Origin: Phaeobacter gallaeciensis
Lineage (GTDB): Bacteria > Pseudomonadota > Alphaproteobacteria > Rhodobacterales > Rhodobacteraceae
Length of the DNA: 64,000 bases
NCBI RefSeq assembly: GCF_001678945.1
Contig: NZ_CP015124.1
Location: 62,001 to 126,000 of the forward strand
Reading direction: 5' to 3'
Positions 36,207-46,250 of the stretch are shown in pieces; the first letter of the stretch is position 1; each line of letters opens with the position of its first letter. The position numbers and the translations under genes are program-made. The notes beneath the pieces were generated by a model that worked only from the letters and a program-made list of their open reading frames with translations, ran no database searches and was not told where the DNA came from.

Positions 36207-36653
36207 ATGCCCACCCATTCGGAAACCCGCCAGCTGCCTTATTCAGCACAGCAGATGTACGATCTGGTGGCGGATGTGGCGCAATATCCCAAATTCCTGC
36301 CTTGGTGCGCCGCAGCCCGGATCCGCAGCGTGACGCCACAGGGCGATGCTGAGGTTATGGAGGCCGATCTGGTGATCTCCTTCAAAGTGTTCCGCGAACG
36401 CTTTGGCAGCCGGGTGACCCTGTTTCCTGTTACGCGCAAGATCGATACCGAATACCTCGACGGTCCGTTCCGCTACATGAAATCCAACTGGTCTTTCGAA
36501 GATCGTCCCGATGGCGGTTGCAATGTCGATTTCTTTGTCGATTTCGAGTTCAAGAACGCGGTGCTTCAGGGCATCATTGGCGTGGTGTTTAACGAGGCAA
36601 TGCAGCGCATCGTGCGCGCATTCGAACGGCGGGCGGCGGAACTTTACGGCTAG
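36207..36653 (+). CDS. COQ10/RatA-like SRPBCC protein
   Basis: The 148-aa product belongs to the START/SRPBCC 'polyketide cyclase' group that includes mitochondrial COQ10 and bacterial RatA. Its start THSETRQLPYSAQQMYDLVA is followed by FLPWCAAARI and a VDFEFKNAVLQGIIGVVFNE C-terminal helix. COQ10 binds ubiquinone and supports respiration; RatA was reported to affect ribosome joining in E. coli. In alphaproteobacteria the ubiquinone role seems more likely. The ATG at 36207 fits the family length better than the start at 36168. Confidence 0.9.
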   Translation: MPTHSETRQLPYSAQQMYDLVADVAQYPKFLPWCAAARIRSVTPQGDAEVMEADLVISFKVFRERFGSRVTLFPVTRKIDTEYLDGPFRYMKSNWSFEDRPDGGCNVDFFVDFEFKNAVLQGIIGVVFNEAMQRIVRAFERRAAELYG

Positions 36654-36718
36654 TCTCCTGCCTTGGTGGCCGGGGCAACCTTGACACTCGCCGCGCAGTG
36701 ACACCGGCTGACACAAAA

Positions 36719-36748
36719 CAGGCCCCTTCAAAAAAAGGGGCCTGCCTC
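36719..36748 (-). terminator. Terminator of amt, leftward
   Basis: CAGGCCCCTT (36719-36728) and AAGGGGCCTG (36735-36744) form a perfect 10-bp stem. On the minus strand the stem is followed by TTTTGTG (36718 downward). Confidence 0.85.
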
Positions 36749-36776
36749 AGGAATTTCAATTCTCTAAGTTGTTGTC

Positions 36777-37958
36777 TTAACTGGACAGATCGTAGGCCCG
36801 TTCACCATGGGCCGAGATATCCAGACCGTTGGTTTCGGCTTCGGCATCGACGCGCAGGGCGGTGACAGCAGCGACCACTTTGACCAGAACCACAGTGACA
36901 ACCGTTGTGAAGATCCCGACGACCGCCAGACCGCCCAGTTGCGCGGCCCAGCTGCCTGCACCAAAGACGGCAATCATGATGGTACCGAAGATGCCGCCAA
37001 CGCCGTGCACGGCAAAGACATCCAGCGTGTCGTCGATCTTCAGCACATTGCGCACCAGATTGACCGCTTCCTGGCACAGGATACCCGCGATGGCGCCGAT
37101 GATCAGCGCTTCAACCGGGCCGACAAAACCGCTGGCCGGGGTGATCGAGGCAAGGCCTGCGATGGTGCCGGTGACGATGCCGACAACCGAGGCTTTGCCG
37201 TATTTGATCTTTTCCCATAGCGCCCAGGTCAGCGATGCGGTGGCGGCGGAAATATGCGTCACGGTCAGCGCCATGGCTGCGCCGCCGTCTGCTGCCAGTT
37301 GCGAGCCGCCGTTGAAGCCGAACCAACCAACCCAGAGCATGGCTGCACCGATGACCACGAAGCCGGGATTGTGTGGCGGGGTCGTACTGTTTTTGCGCGG
37401 CCCAAGGAAGACGGCAATGATGATCGCGGCAAGGCCTGCGGTTTCATGCACCACGATCCCGCCGGCAAAATCACGCACGCCGATGTCGCCAAAGATGCCG
37501 CCATCTGACAGCATGCCGCCGCCCCAGATCCAATGCACCACAGGCGCATAGCAGAGGAGCATCCACAGCCCGGAGAAGGTCAGCACAAAGCCAAACCCAA
37601 CCCGCTCCACGTAGGCGCCGACGATCAGCGCTGGTGTGATGATGGCAAATGTCATCTGGAAGGCAAAGAACAGCACCTCGGGCAGGGTGCCTGCCAGGCT
37701 GTCTGCATCAACGCCGCTCAGGAACAGCTTGTCCAGCCCGCCCCAGTAACCGCTGGTGCCGCCGCCGAATGCGATGGAGTATCCCGCGACCAGCCACAGA
37801 ACGCTCATCAAACAGGCAATTGCATAGCAGTGCATGAAAACGCTGAGCACATTTCGGGCACGTACCAGCCCGCCGTAAAACAACGCGAGACCGGGGAGCG
37901 TCATGAAGAGCACCAAAGCCGTCGCCACAATGATCCAGGCTGTATCAGCTCCGTTCAT
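36777..37958 (-). CDS. amt: Ammonium transporter Amt
   Basis: The 393-aa inner-membrane protein has about eleven transmembrane segments and family signatures LFYGGLVRARNVLSVFMH, DFAGGIVVHETAG and GWFGFNGGS. The conserved pore His pair is seen in HETAG and in the AVHGVGG region. Amt forms trimers that move ammonium and are blocked by the PII protein GlnK. No glnK precedes it here, unlike the common glnK-amtB pair. NtrC, encoded about 5 kb away, is the likely activator. Confidence 0.95.
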   Translation of the reverse strand: MNGADTAWIIVATALVLFMTLPGLALFYGGLVRARNVLSVFMHCYAIACLMSVLWLVAGYSIAFGGGTSGYWGGLDKLFLSGVDADSLAGTLPEVLFFAFQMTFAIITPALIVGAYVERVGFGFVLTFSGLWMLLCYAPVVHWIWGGGMLSDGGIFGDIGVRDFAGGIVVHETAGLAAIIIAVFLGPRKNSTTPPHNPGFVVIGAAMLWVGWFGFNGGSQLAADGGAAMALTVTHISAATASLTWALWEKIKYGKASVVGIVTGTIAGLASITPASGFVGPVEALIIGAIAGILCQEAVNLVRNVLKIDDTLDVFAVHGVGGIFGTIMIAVFGAGSWAAQLGGLAVVGIFTTVVTVVLVKVVAAVTALRVDAEAETNGLDISAHGERAYDLSS

Positions 37959-38119
37959 TTTGGGTTCCTTCCATCAAGATTGAGTGGTTGGAGGCCGACA
38001 AAACGCAAGAGAGATGCCAAAAGAAGCATCATGCGGTGCTGAAGTGCTGTTTTTTGCAGCTTTTAGCGAAGCGATTAATATTTGAGCGGGAAATGCGGCC
38101 TTTTGCCCGCTTTATGGAC

Positions 38120-38596
38120 TTAATGTGAAATGACCCGTTCCAGCAGGGAAAGGGCATGATCCCGGCTGGCGGCGCGAACCTGCGGGCGGCCTAGGGCGCC
38201 AAATTCGATGGTCTCCACATGAGTTTCCCGCCCTTCGGCAGAGAGGCCAAAACAGACCCGGCCTTCGGGCTTGAACTCAGAACCGCCCGGTCCGGCAATC
38301 CCGGTGATCGACACGGCCAGGGTGGTTCCGGCGCGGGCGCGGGCACCTTCGGCCATTTCCCGCGCGACTTCCTCGCTCACCGCGCCGAATGCGTCCAACG
38401 TTTCCGGGCGCACGCCGATCATCTGGGTCTTGGCATCGTTGGAATAGGTGACATAGCCACGATCCAGCACCGCCGATGAGCCCGGAATATCGGTCAGGGC
38501 CGCTGCGACCATACCGCCGGTGCAGCTTTCGGCGGTGGCGATGGTCACGCCTGCCTTGGCGGCGCGGGCGATCAGATCGGCGACATCAACACTCAC
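38120..38596 (-). CDS. CinA C-terminal domain protein (NMN amidohydrolase type)
   Basis: The 158-aa protein is the stand-alone CinA C-terminal/PncC domain, which deamidates nicotinamide mononucleotide. It has TIATAESCTGGMVAAALTD, the catalytic Ser/Thr region, and SITGIAGPGG. The start is a GTG at 38596 whose GTGA overlaps the pgpA stop codon; the longer frame upstream to 38782 is pgpA read in another phase. Last gene of the leftward ispDF-pgpA-cinA unit. Confidence 0.92.
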   Translation of the reverse strand: MSVDVADLIARAAKAGVTIATAESCTGGMVAAALTDIPGSSAVLDRGYVTYSNDAKTQMIGVRPETLDAFGAVSEEVAREMAEGARARAGTTLAVSITGIAGPGGSEFKPEGRVCFGLSAEGRETHVETIEFGALGRPQVRAASRDHALSLLERVISH

Positions 38597-39090
38597 AGCC
38601 CCAGCACCCCATGCGACAGGCCAGCCAGCAAGGCAACGCCAATGGCGGCAAAGATCCCAGCGATCACATCGTCCATCATCACCCCGACCGCGCCTTTCTT
38701 GCGGTCGGCCCAGCCGACGGGGCCGGGTTTCAGGATATCGAACAGGCGGAACAGCACAAAGGCCGTGACCCAGCCCGGCCATAGGGCGGTGATGTCGATG
38801 CCATGCGCCCAGGATGGATAGGAAATCGCCCAGAGCGCCAGGAACTGACCGGCCAGTTCATCCATAACGAATTCAGACGGGTCGAGGTCTTCCTTGCCGC
38901 GCGTCATCTCGGCTGCAGCCCAGAGACCCGCGGCGGTGCAGATGAGGGTCATCGCAGCAAGCAGGGGAAAGCCGCCGACCAGATGCAAGCCATAGGCCAG
39001 CGGTAGCGCCACCAAGGATCCCCAGGTGCCGGGGGCCGGGCGCAGATAACCGACGCCCAGAACGGTTCCGATTGCTGTTGCGATATTCAT
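38593..39090 (-). CDS. pgpA: Phosphatidylglycerophosphatase A
   Basis: PgpA removes the phosphate from phosphatidylglycerol phosphate at the inner membrane. The 165-aa protein has the family opening [20 protein letters not shown] with the G-x-G-x-x-x-x-A-P-G-T-x-G pattern, and [13 protein letters not shown] and [12 protein letters not shown] with the metal-binding Asp/Glu residues. Three to four hydrophobic segments are visible. It overlaps ispDF by 4 bp and cinA by 4 bp, indicating a tightly coupled operon. Confidence 0.94.
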   Translation of the reverse strand: MNIATAIGTVLGVGYLRPAPGTWGSLVALPLAYGLHLVGGFPLLAAMTLICTAAGLWAAAEMTRGKEDLDPSEFVMDELAGQFLALWAISYPSWAHGIDITALWPGWVTAFVLFRLFDILKPGPVGWADRKKGAVGVMMDDVIAGIFAAIGVALLAGLSHGVLGL

Positions 39091-40250
39091 GATTTCACCA
39101 ATGCCGCGGTTGCCAGCGCCGCGATCCCTTCGCTGCGCCCGGTAAAGCCGAGCCGTTCGGATGTTGTCGCCTTGACCGAGACCCGATCTGCATCAATGCC
39201 AAGGATCGATGCCATTTGTGCCTGCATCTTTGCGGAATGCGGGGTGATCTTGGGGTATTCACAAACCAGCGTGCAGTCGACGTTGGAAATCTGGAAGCCT
39301 TTGTTGCGCGCCAGCTCGACGGCGTGACGCAGGAAGATGTCGCTCGCCGCGCCTTTCCACTGTGGATCGGAGGGCGGGAAGTGGCGGCCGATATCGCCTT
39401 CGGCCAGCGCGCCATAGATCGCGTCAGTGACCGCATGCATGCCGACGTCGGCATCAGAATGGCCTTGCAAACCCTTGTCGTGGGGTATTTTTACGCCGCA
39501 GAGTACAACATGGTTGCCCGCACCAAATCTGTGAACGTCGTAGCCATTTCCCAGCCTGATATCCATCCTGTCCTCTTCTGACCTGTCGTTATCTGCTCTA
39601 TCCAAGATCACCTCGGCCCGGGCAAAATCCGCAGGGCCGGTGATTTTGATATTGTCTGGATTTCCCGGAACGATGGCAACGTCAAGTCCGGCAGCGCGGG
39701 CCACGGCCACATCGTCTGCTGCCTCGCCCGGATGGGCGCGATGCGCGGCAAGGATCTCGGCATAGCGAAAGCCCTGCGGTGTCTGCGCGGCAAACAGCCC
39801 GTCGCGGTCGCGGGTGCCGGTGACTTTGCCTTCGTGCCCGGTCCACAGCGCATCGGTGACCGCCAGCGCCGGAGCCGCTGCCGACCCCGCGGCAAGCGCG
39901 TCCTCTACCGCATGAATCAAATCCGGGGCGATGCAGGGCCGGGCAGCGTCGTGGATCAGCACCCGGGTGATGTTCTGCGCTTCGATCGCCTCCAGCCCGT
40001 TCAGAACGGAGCGGGAGCGCGTATCGCCCCCTGGGGCTAGAACAATCCCCGGCTGCCCCTGAAATTCGGCCCATGCTTCGCTGTCGTCGGGCGAAAGGAC
40101 CAGCACGATCTTCTCGATCCCCGCCTGCCGAAAAGCGGCAAGGGTCCAGTCGATAACGCGGCGCCCTTTCAGGGGGCGCCATTGCTTGGGAAGACCGCCG
40201 CCAGCGCGGGTTCCGCGACCGGCGGCAACGATAAGTACGGCAGTGGTCAA
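39087..40250 (-). CDS. ispDF: Bifunctional IspD/IspF
   Basis: Two enzymes of the non-mevalonate isoprenoid pathway are fused in 387 aa. The N-terminal IspD (about 1-225: [30 protein letters not shown]) makes CDP-methylerythritol. The C-terminal IspF (from about 230: [24 protein letters not shown]) forms the cyclodiphosphate. The intermediate enzyme IspE is not encoded here. The best start is a TTG at 40250, preceded by GGAGG with a 7-nt spacer; longer frames up to 40370 lack homology. Such fusions are usual in alphaproteobacteria. It is divergent from dusB. Confidence 0.94.
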   Translation of the reverse strand: MTTAVLIVAAGRGTRAGGGLPKQWRPLKGRRVIDWTLAAFRQAGIEKIVLVLSPDDSEAWAEFQGQPGIVLAPGGDTRSRSVLNGLEAIEAQNITRVLIHDAARPCIAPDLIHAVEDALAAGSAAAPALAVTDALWTGHEGKVTGTRDRDGLFAAQTPQGFRYAEILAAHRAHPGEAADDVAVARAAGLDVAIVPGNPDNIKITGPADFARAEVILDRADNDRSEEDRMDIRLGNGYDVHRFGAGNHVVLCGVKIPHDKGLQGHSDADVGMHAVTDAIYGALAEGDIGRHFPPSDPQWKGAASDIFLRHAVELARNKGFQISNVDCTLVCEYPKITPHSAKMQAQMASILGIDADRVSVKATTSERLGFTGRSEGIAALATAALVKS

Positions 40251-40431
40251 AAGGCAGCCTCCGGCTTTTGCTTGGCTGTTTAGGACCTGCCGGTTACAGA
40301 GGCAATCACCCATGGGGTTGCGCTTAAAAAATAGGCAGGCAATCTGGAATATTGGATCATTCGGGGCCATTTCATTGTCTCTCCCCGGCGCCCCCGGTTA
40401 GAAAAGTCTCAGTTGCACAAGGATTAGGCAG

Positions 40432-41418
40432 TTGCCCTTCAGCCTCGGAACCACCTCTATGACACCGCCGATCGCACTCGCGCCGATGGCCGGAATCACG
40501 GACCGCCCGTTTCGGGATCTGGTCCGCTCCTTTGGCGTTGGGCTGACCGTGAGCGAGATGGTGGCCAGTCAGGAAATGGTGCAGGCCAAGCCCGGTGTGC
40601 GTGAGCGGGCCGAGCTGAGCGCGGATGTGGAGAATACGGCGGTTCAGCTGGCCGGACGCGAAGCCCATTGGATGGCGGAGGCCGCCCGGCAGGTTGCGGA
40701 CCGGGGCGCGCGGGTTATCGATATCAACATGGGCTGCCCGGCCAAGAAGGTGACCAATGGCTATTCCGGCTCGGCGCTGTTGAAGACGCCCGATCACGCC
40801 TTGTCGCTGATCGAGGCGGTTGTGGCGGCGGTCGATATTCCGGTGACGCTGAAAACCCGCCTTGGCTGGGACGAGGACAGCCTCAACGCCGCTTCCGTGG
40901 CGCGGCGGGCCGAGGAGGCGGGTATCAAGATGGTGACTATCCACGGCCGCACCCGTTGCCAGTTCTACAAAGGATCTGCCGATTGGGCTGCGATCCGAGC
41001 CATCAAAGACGCGGTGGATATACCGGTTCTGGCCAATGGCGACATTACTGGCACGGGCGCGGCCCATCAGGCGCTGGACCAATCCGGCGCTGATGGCGTG
41101 ATGATTGGCCGCGGCGCCCAGGGCAAGCCGTGGCTGCTGGCCGAGATCGCGCATGATCTTTGGCAGACGCCCAAGCCGGATGTCCCCGAAGGGAAACAGC
41201 TTTTGGAGATGGTTTCAGAGCATTATCAGGCAATGCTTTCTTTCTACGGCATCGATCTGGGCACCCGCGTCGCACGCAAACATCTGGGTTGGTACATGGA
41301 CGCCGCAGGCACTGGCCACGTTCTGCGCCGTGCGGTTCTGACGGAGCGCGACCCAGATCAGGTTCTGGTTCTTCTTGAGGCAGCTTTGAGTGAGCAAACA
41401 GACGAGGTAGCAGCGTGA
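40432..41418 (+). CDS. dusB: tRNA-dihydrouridine synthase B (NifR3 family)
   Basis: This flavoenzyme reduces uridine in the tRNA D-loop. The 328-aa protein has APMAGITDRPFRDLVRSFG, the catalytic Cys in INMGCPAKKVTNGYSG, and FMN-binding VTIHGRTRCQFYKG and ANGDITG. The TTG at 40432 has AAGGA 8 nt upstream and gives the N-terminal length seen in other DusB proteins; an ATG at 40459 would cut the first strand. It overlaps ntrB by 4 bp (GTGA). dusB-ntrBC is the old nifR3-ntrB-ntrC operon of Rhodobacter. Confidence 0.95.
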   Translation: MPFSLGTTSMTPPIALAPMAGITDRPFRDLVRSFGVGLTVSEMVASQEMVQAKPGVRERAELSADVENTAVQLAGREAHWMAEAARQVADRGARVIDINMGCPAKKVTNGYSGSALLKTPDHALSLIEAVVAAVDIPVTLKTRLGWDEDSLNAASVARRAEEAGIKMVTIHGRTRCQFYKGSADWAAIRAIKDAVDIPVLANGDITGTGAAHQALDQSGADGVMIGRGAQGKPWLLAEIAHDLWQTPKPDVPEGKQLLEMVSEHYQAMLSFYGIDLGTRVARKHLGWYMDAAGTGHVLRRAVLTERDPDQVLVLLEAALSEQTDEVAA

Positions 41419-42495
41419 TTGACGATGGTGCGCTATGGGCTTCGCTTCCGGTCCCGGCTTTTCTGATTGATGCGGAAGACTTGATCGCGGATGCAAATTC
41501 TGCGGCGGAGGGGTTCCTCAACACCTCGCGCAAGGCGTTGATGGGGGAAACCGGTCTGGAGCCAGATCTATATCGATGCGCCGATCACGGATGCCTTTGC
41601 GCGCAGCCGCAGTTCGGGCACGCCCCTGTTCGTGAATGACATTGACGTCGGCGCCAGCAGCCGTGCGCCACTGCAATGCGGGGTGCAGATTTCCCCGGTG
41701 AGCGGTCACGAGGGGATGATGCTGCTGATGCTGTCCCCGCGTGAACTCGCCGGGCGGATGACGCAGAACCATTCCGCCAAATCGGCGGCGCAATCCGCCA
41801 TCGGGATGGCGGAAATGCTGGCCCATGAGATCAAGAACCCGCTGGCCGGGATCACCGGCGCGGCGCAACTGCTGAGCATGAACCTGTCGGCCGAAGATCT
41901 GGAGCTGACCGATCTGATCGTCAGCGAAAGCCGCCGGATCGTGAAACTGCTGGAGCAGGTGGAACAATTCGGCAATCTTTCGGAGCCGGATTTCAAACCG
42001 GTGAACCTGCACGATGTTCTGGACCGGGCCCGGCGCTCTGCGCTGTTGGGGTTCGGCGCCAATATGACGATCACCGAAGAATACGATCCGTCCTTGCCCT
42101 CGGCCTGGGGCGATGCAGATCAGCTGCTCCAGGTGATCCTAAACCTGTTGAAGAACGCCTCCGAAGCCGCTGGCAAAAAAGGCGGAAAAATTCGGATCCG
42201 TACCTTTTACGAGCATTCCTTCCGGCTGCGCCGCAGCGATGGAACCGGGAAACTGTTACCGCTTCAGATCGAGATTATCGACGATGGACCGGGGCTGCCG
42301 GACACCATCAGGGAGGACATTTTTGATCCCTTTGTCTCGGGGCGTGAAAACGGCACCGGGTTGGGGCTCGCATTGGTCAGCAAGATCATTGCCGACCATG
42401 ACGGCTGGATTTCTGTCAGCTCCGAACCGGGGCACACAGTTTTCAGGCTTTCTTTGTCGCGTGTTCCGCGCGACGTCCAATCGCAGGAGAGTTGA
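41415..42495 (+). pseudogene. ntrB: ntrB, nitrogen sensor kinase, broken by a +1 G in a G5 run
   Basis: The N-terminal PAS part (GTG start at 41415: LWASLPVPAFLIDAED, AEGFLNTSRKALMGE) runs out of frame after 41543-41547 (GGGGG) and stops at 41639. Removing one G gives ALMGKPVWSQIYIDAPITDA, then FARSRSSGTPLFVNDIDVG, and joins without a gap to the kinase part, making exactly 359 codons plus stop. The kinase is otherwise intact: H-box LAHEIKNPLAG (His about 137), N-box LNLLKNASEAA, DDGPGLPD and GTGLGLALV. NtrB phosphorylates NtrC under nitrogen limitation. The break is real, phase-variable, or a sequencing error. The kinase alone could restart at a GTG (41632). Confidence 0.88.
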
Positions 42496-42498
42496 TCG

Positions 42499-43869
42499 AT
42501 GGATGGCACCGTTCTGGTCGCAGATGACGACCGCACCATTCGCACGGTTCTGACACAAGCGCTGACGCGGGCCGGATGCAAGGTTCATGCGACCTCATCC
42601 CTGACCACGCTGATGCGCTGGGTGGCCGAGGGTAAGGGTGATGTGGTGATTTCCGACGTGATGATGCCGGACGGAAACGGGTTGGAAATGCTGCCCAAGA
42701 TTGCCGAGGACCGTCCCGGACTGCCGGTGATCGTCATTTCGGCCCAAAACACCATCATGACCGCGATCAAGGCGGCCGAGGCGGATGCCTATGACTACTT
42801 GCCGAAACCCTTTGACCTGCCGGAGCTGATGAAGCGCACGGCCAAGGCGTTGTCGGAAAAACGGACCACCGCGACCACGGCTCGTTCAGAAGAAGAAGGC
42901 GACCGCCCCGAGGAACTGCCTCTCGTTGGTCGCACCGAGGTGATGCAGGGGTTGTACCGCCTGATTGCGCGGGTGATGAACACCGATATGCCCCTATTGG
43001 TGACGGGCGAAAGTGGTACGGGCAAGTCCTTGATTGCGCGGGCAATTCATGATTTTTCCGACCGCCGGACCTTGCCCTATGTGACCGCCACCGCGGCCGA
43101 GCTGATCGAGCTGGAAGGCCCGGCGCGGCTGCTGTCGCAGGTCAAGGGCGGCACGCTGTTGATAGACGAATTGCTCGACCTGCCGGATGAGGCGCAGGCC
43201 CGTCTGGTACGGATGATGGATGCGACCAGCGATCACTCGCCGCGTTTCATGGCGACGAGCCAGAAAGACCTGGCTCCGGCGATGGAGGCCGGGGAGCTGC
43301 GCGCCGATCTGTATTACCGGCTCTGCGGGACGGAATTGCACGTGCCCGCGCTACGCGAACGGGTCGAGGATATCGCGCTCCTGGCCGAGCACTTTCTGAT
43401 CCGGGCAGAGAACGAAGGCGCGCCGCACCGTACGCTGAGCGAGGAAGGACGCGAGCTGTTGCGCCATTTCGCCTGGCCTGGGAACGTGCGCCAGCTGGAA
43501 AACGTGGTTCGCCGACTGGCGCTGACGGCGCGGAGCGAGGAAATCGGTAAATCCGATGTTGCGGCGGCGCTGGGGCCGCAGACCGGGGCCGAACCCATGG
43601 TCAGTGGCGCAGTCAACGAAAAGCTATCCGAATCCGTGGCGCGCCACCTGCAACGCTATTTTGATCTGCATGGCGACATGTTGCCGCCGCCGGGGCTTTA
43701 CGGACGGCTGCTGCGCGAAGTAGAGACGCCCCTGATCGAGATTGCGCTGGCTGCAACCGGCGGAAATCAGGCGAAATGCGCCGAATTGCTGGGCATCAAC
43801 CGCAATACCCTGAGAAAGAAAATTACGGACCTTGATATTGAGGTGACACGGCGGCGCAAACTGATGTAA
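42499..43869 (+). CDS. ntrC: Nitrogen regulator NtrC (no GAFTGA loop)
   Basis: The 456-aa response regulator has a receiver domain with Asp53 ([12 protein letters not shown]) and Lys103, an AAA+ domain with Walker A GESGTGKS (170-177) and [13 protein letters not shown], and a C-terminal Fis-type HTH ([19 protein letters not shown]). The stretch between them, where sigma54 activators carry GAFTGA, reads [20 protein letters not shown] and lacks it. This is the condition known for Rhodobacter NtrC, which activates sigma70 polymerase. It starts 3 nt after ntrB. Confidence 0.95.
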   Translation: MDGTVLVADDDRTIRTVLTQALTRAGCKVHATSSLTTLMRWVAEGKGDVVISDVMMPDGNGLEMLPKIAEDRPGLPVIVISAQNTIMTAIKAAEADAYDYLPKPFDLPELMKRTAKALSEKRTTATTARSEEEGDRPEELPLVGRTEVMQGLYRLIARVMNTDMPLLVTGESGTGKSLIARAIHDFSDRRTLPYVTATAAELIELEGPARLLSQVKGGTLLIDELLDLPDEAQARLVRMMDATSDHSPRFMATSQKDLAPAMEAGELRADLYYRLCGTELHVPALRERVEDIALLAEHFLIRAENEGAPHRTLSEEGRELLRHFAWPGNVRQLENVVRRLALTARSEEIGKSDVAAALGPQTGAEPMVSGAVNEKLSESVARHLQRYFDLHGDMLPPPGLYGRLLREVETPLIEIALAATGGNQAKCAELLGINRNTLRKKITDLDIEVTRRRKLM

Positions 43870-43967
43870 TATCGCCACAGAAACGTGGCCGACCGGCACA
43901 GCCGTCGGTGAGGTCGCGATATGTGGCGGTTGGCCTAGAAGGCCATACATCAGAATGAGGGCAGCCA

Positions 43968-46250
43968 GTGGCGCAGAAGTCACATCTTCGTGGGGGATTC
44001 AGAACGCTCGCGGCGTTTGACCGGTGGCGGAAAACCCGGAAGGCGCGCAATATTGGCACCCTTGGCCTTGTCCTGCTGGGGCCGATTCTGGCTCTGGTGA
44101 CGTTTCTGATCTTTGGTCCTTTGGGGCACGGCGCATCCTCTATGTCGTTGCGCCTGATTCTGCTGGCGGACATGGTCTACATCATGGCGATTGCCGCCTT
44201 GGTGCTGACCCAGATTGTGCGTCTGTTCGCGGCGCGCCGTTCCAAATCGGCTGGCTCCAGACTGCACCTGAGGCTAATCGGAGCCTTTGGGTTTTTGGCG
44301 CTGGTGCCCACGGTTATCGTCGCGATCTTTGCAGTATTGACGGTGAATGTTGGGCTTGAGGGCTGGTTTTCCCAGCGTGTTCGGCAGGTCATCGGCTCGT
44401 CGCTTGCGGCTGCGGAGGCCTATCAGGTGGAACAACGGCGTGACCTTTCCGAAGATGGCGAGGCGCTGGCGCGTTACCTAGATACCAGCCGCTCGCGTAG
44501 TTTTTTCATGAACGATGCAGAGCTGCGGCAGGTTCTGTCGCAGGGGCAGCTGCAGATCCAGCGTGGCCTACGCGAGGCCTATGTCATCGATGGCGTTGGC
44601 GATATCCGGGCGCGGGGCGAACGGTCCTACGAATTTGATTTCGAACATCCCGATCCCGAGCAGATCACCGAGGCGGCCGAGCAAGGAATGAGCATCATCC
44701 AGGACTGGGACAATAACGAGTTCAGGGCCATTGTGCGCCTGAACGCCTTTGTCGACCGGTTCCTGTACATCAGCCGCGATGTGGATGGTGAATTGCTGAA
44801 CCTTCTGGATGAAACCCAGCAGACCGCGAACCTCTATCAACAGCTCGAGAAAGAGCGCGGTCGGGTGCTGTTCGAATTCGGCCTTTTGTACATCGGGTTT
44901 GCATTGATCCTGATCCTGGCGGCCATGTGGTTGGGCATGTGGTTTGCGGAACGTTTGTCCGGTCCTGTCGGTCGCTTGACCGTGGCCGCGCGCCGGGTCG
45001 GTGGCGGTGATCTGGACGTGCAGGTGCCGGAAGAGAACGGCGGTGACGAGATTTCCCAACTTGGCCAGTATTTCAACAGGATGACGCGGGAACTGAAACA
45101 ACAGCGCAAGACCTTGCTGGAAAACACCGACCAGATTGAGCGCCGTCGCAGGCTGTTCGATTCGGTTCTCTCCTCAGTCACCTCCGGTGTCGTGGGGCTG
45201 GATGCCGATGGCCGGGTCGCCTTTGTGAATCGGTCCGGGGAACGTCTGCTGGATTGGCACGGGGACCGGCAATCGCTGGCGCTCGCCGTGGCCGTGCCGG
45301 AATTCGGCCCGCTGTTCGAAACCCTGACTAAGGATGGCGCGGAAACCGCGCAGGATGAGATCAAGGTGACGCGGCATGGCCGGTTGGAAAACCTGCTGGT
45401 GCGGATGTCGCAGCGCCGGTCCGATGATGGCAACCTAGAAGGCTATGTGGTGGCTTTTGACGACGTTACCGATCTTGTCAGCGCCCAGAGGATGGCCGCC
45501 TGGGGCGATGTGGCCCGGCGGATTGCCCATGAGATCAAGAACCCGCTGACCCCGATCCAGCTGAGTGCGGAGCGGATCAAGCGTAAGTTCGCGCCCAAGC
45601 TGGGCGAGGAAAACAGCGATCAACTGCAAGCCATGACCGATGTGATCGTGCGCCAGACCAACGATCTGCGCCGGATTGTCGATGAGTTTTCAAAATTCGC
45701 GCGCATGCCGGAACCAGAACGCCATGAAGAAGATCTGGTCAAGCTGGTGCAGGACGCGGTGGTGCTGCAGCGCACCGGCCAGCCGGATGTGACGATTGCG
45801 GCGGATCTGCCGAATACCGTGTGCTGTGCAGATCTGGATGCGACGATGATCGGGCAGGCGTTGACCAACCTGATCAAAAATGCCGGTGAAGCGATTGAAA
45901 GCCTGAAGAAAAAAGGCGCGCCCGAGGATCTGGATCCGCAAATTCGTGTGGCGCTGCGCCGGGCCGATAAAGGGGGATATGAGGTGACGATTGCCGATAA
46001 TGGCATCGGCTTGCCAGAGGACCGCGCGCGGTTGTTTGAACCCTATGTAACCACCCGGAACGAAGGCACCGGGCTGGGATTGCCGATTGTGAAGAAGATT
46101 ATCGAAGAACACGGCGGCACCCTGACGCTTGAGGATGCGCCGGTGTTCGAAGGACAGAACCATTTTGGAGCCATGGCGGTGATCCGCCTGCCAGACGCCG
46201 TACGTACGGCTGAGGCTAACAGAAATACAGTGAAGGTAGGTCTGACATGA
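43968..46250 (+). CDS. ntrY: Nitrogen/redox sensor histidine kinase NtrY
   Basis: The 760-aa membrane kinase has four hydrophobic segments (about 30-50, 62-84, 103-126, 304-326), with a large extracytoplasmic part between the last two. A HAMP linker (327-380), a PAS domain (about 395-505) and the kinase core follow: H-box IAHEIKNPLTPIQLSAERIK (His521), LTNLIKNAGEAI, DNGIGLP and GTGLGLPIV. NtrY pairs with NtrX in nitrogen metabolism and, in Rhodobacter and Brucella, redox control. The GTG start at 43968 has GAGGG upstream. It overlaps ntrX by 4 bp. Confidence 0.95.
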   Translation: MAQKSHLRGGFRTLAAFDRWRKTRKARNIGTLGLVLLGPILALVTFLIFGPLGHGASSMSLRLILLADMVYIMAIAALVLTQIVRLFAARRSKSAGSRLHLRLIGAFGFLALVPTVIVAIFAVLTVNVGLEGWFSQRVRQVIGSSLAAAEAYQVEQRRDLSEDGEALARYLDTSRSRSFFMNDAELRQVLSQGQLQIQRGLREAYVIDGVGDIRARGERSYEFDFEHPDPEQITEAAEQGMSIIQDWDNNEFRAIVRLNAFVDRFLYISRDVDGELLNLLDETQQTANLYQQLEKERGRVLFEFGLLYIGFALILILAAMWLGMWFAERLSGPVGRLTVAARRVGGGDLDVQVPEENGGDEISQLGQYFNRMTRELKQQRKTLLENTDQIERRRRLFDSVLSSVTSGVVGLDADGRVAFVNRSGERLLDWHGDRQSLALAVAVPEFGPLFETLTKDGAETAQDEIKVTRHGRLENLLVRMSQRRSDDGNLEGYVVAFDDVTDLVSAQRMAAWGDVARRIAHEIKNPLTPIQLSAERIKRKFAPKLGEENSDQLQAMTDVIVRQTNDLRRIVDEFSKFARMPEPERHEEDLVKLVQDAVVLQRTGQPDVTIAADLPNTVCCADLDATMIGQALTNLIKNAGEAIESLKKKGAPEDLDPQIRVALRRADKGGYEVTIADNGIGLPEDRARLFEPYVTTRNEGTGLGLPIVKKIIEEHGGTLTLEDAPVFEGQNHFGAMAVIRLPDAVRTAEANRNTVKVGLT

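Noticed and set aside
38086-38110. Terminator after cinA (GCGGG..CCCGC)
   Set aside because: Only a 5-bp stem with a 15-nt loop and no clear T-tract; too weak to list.
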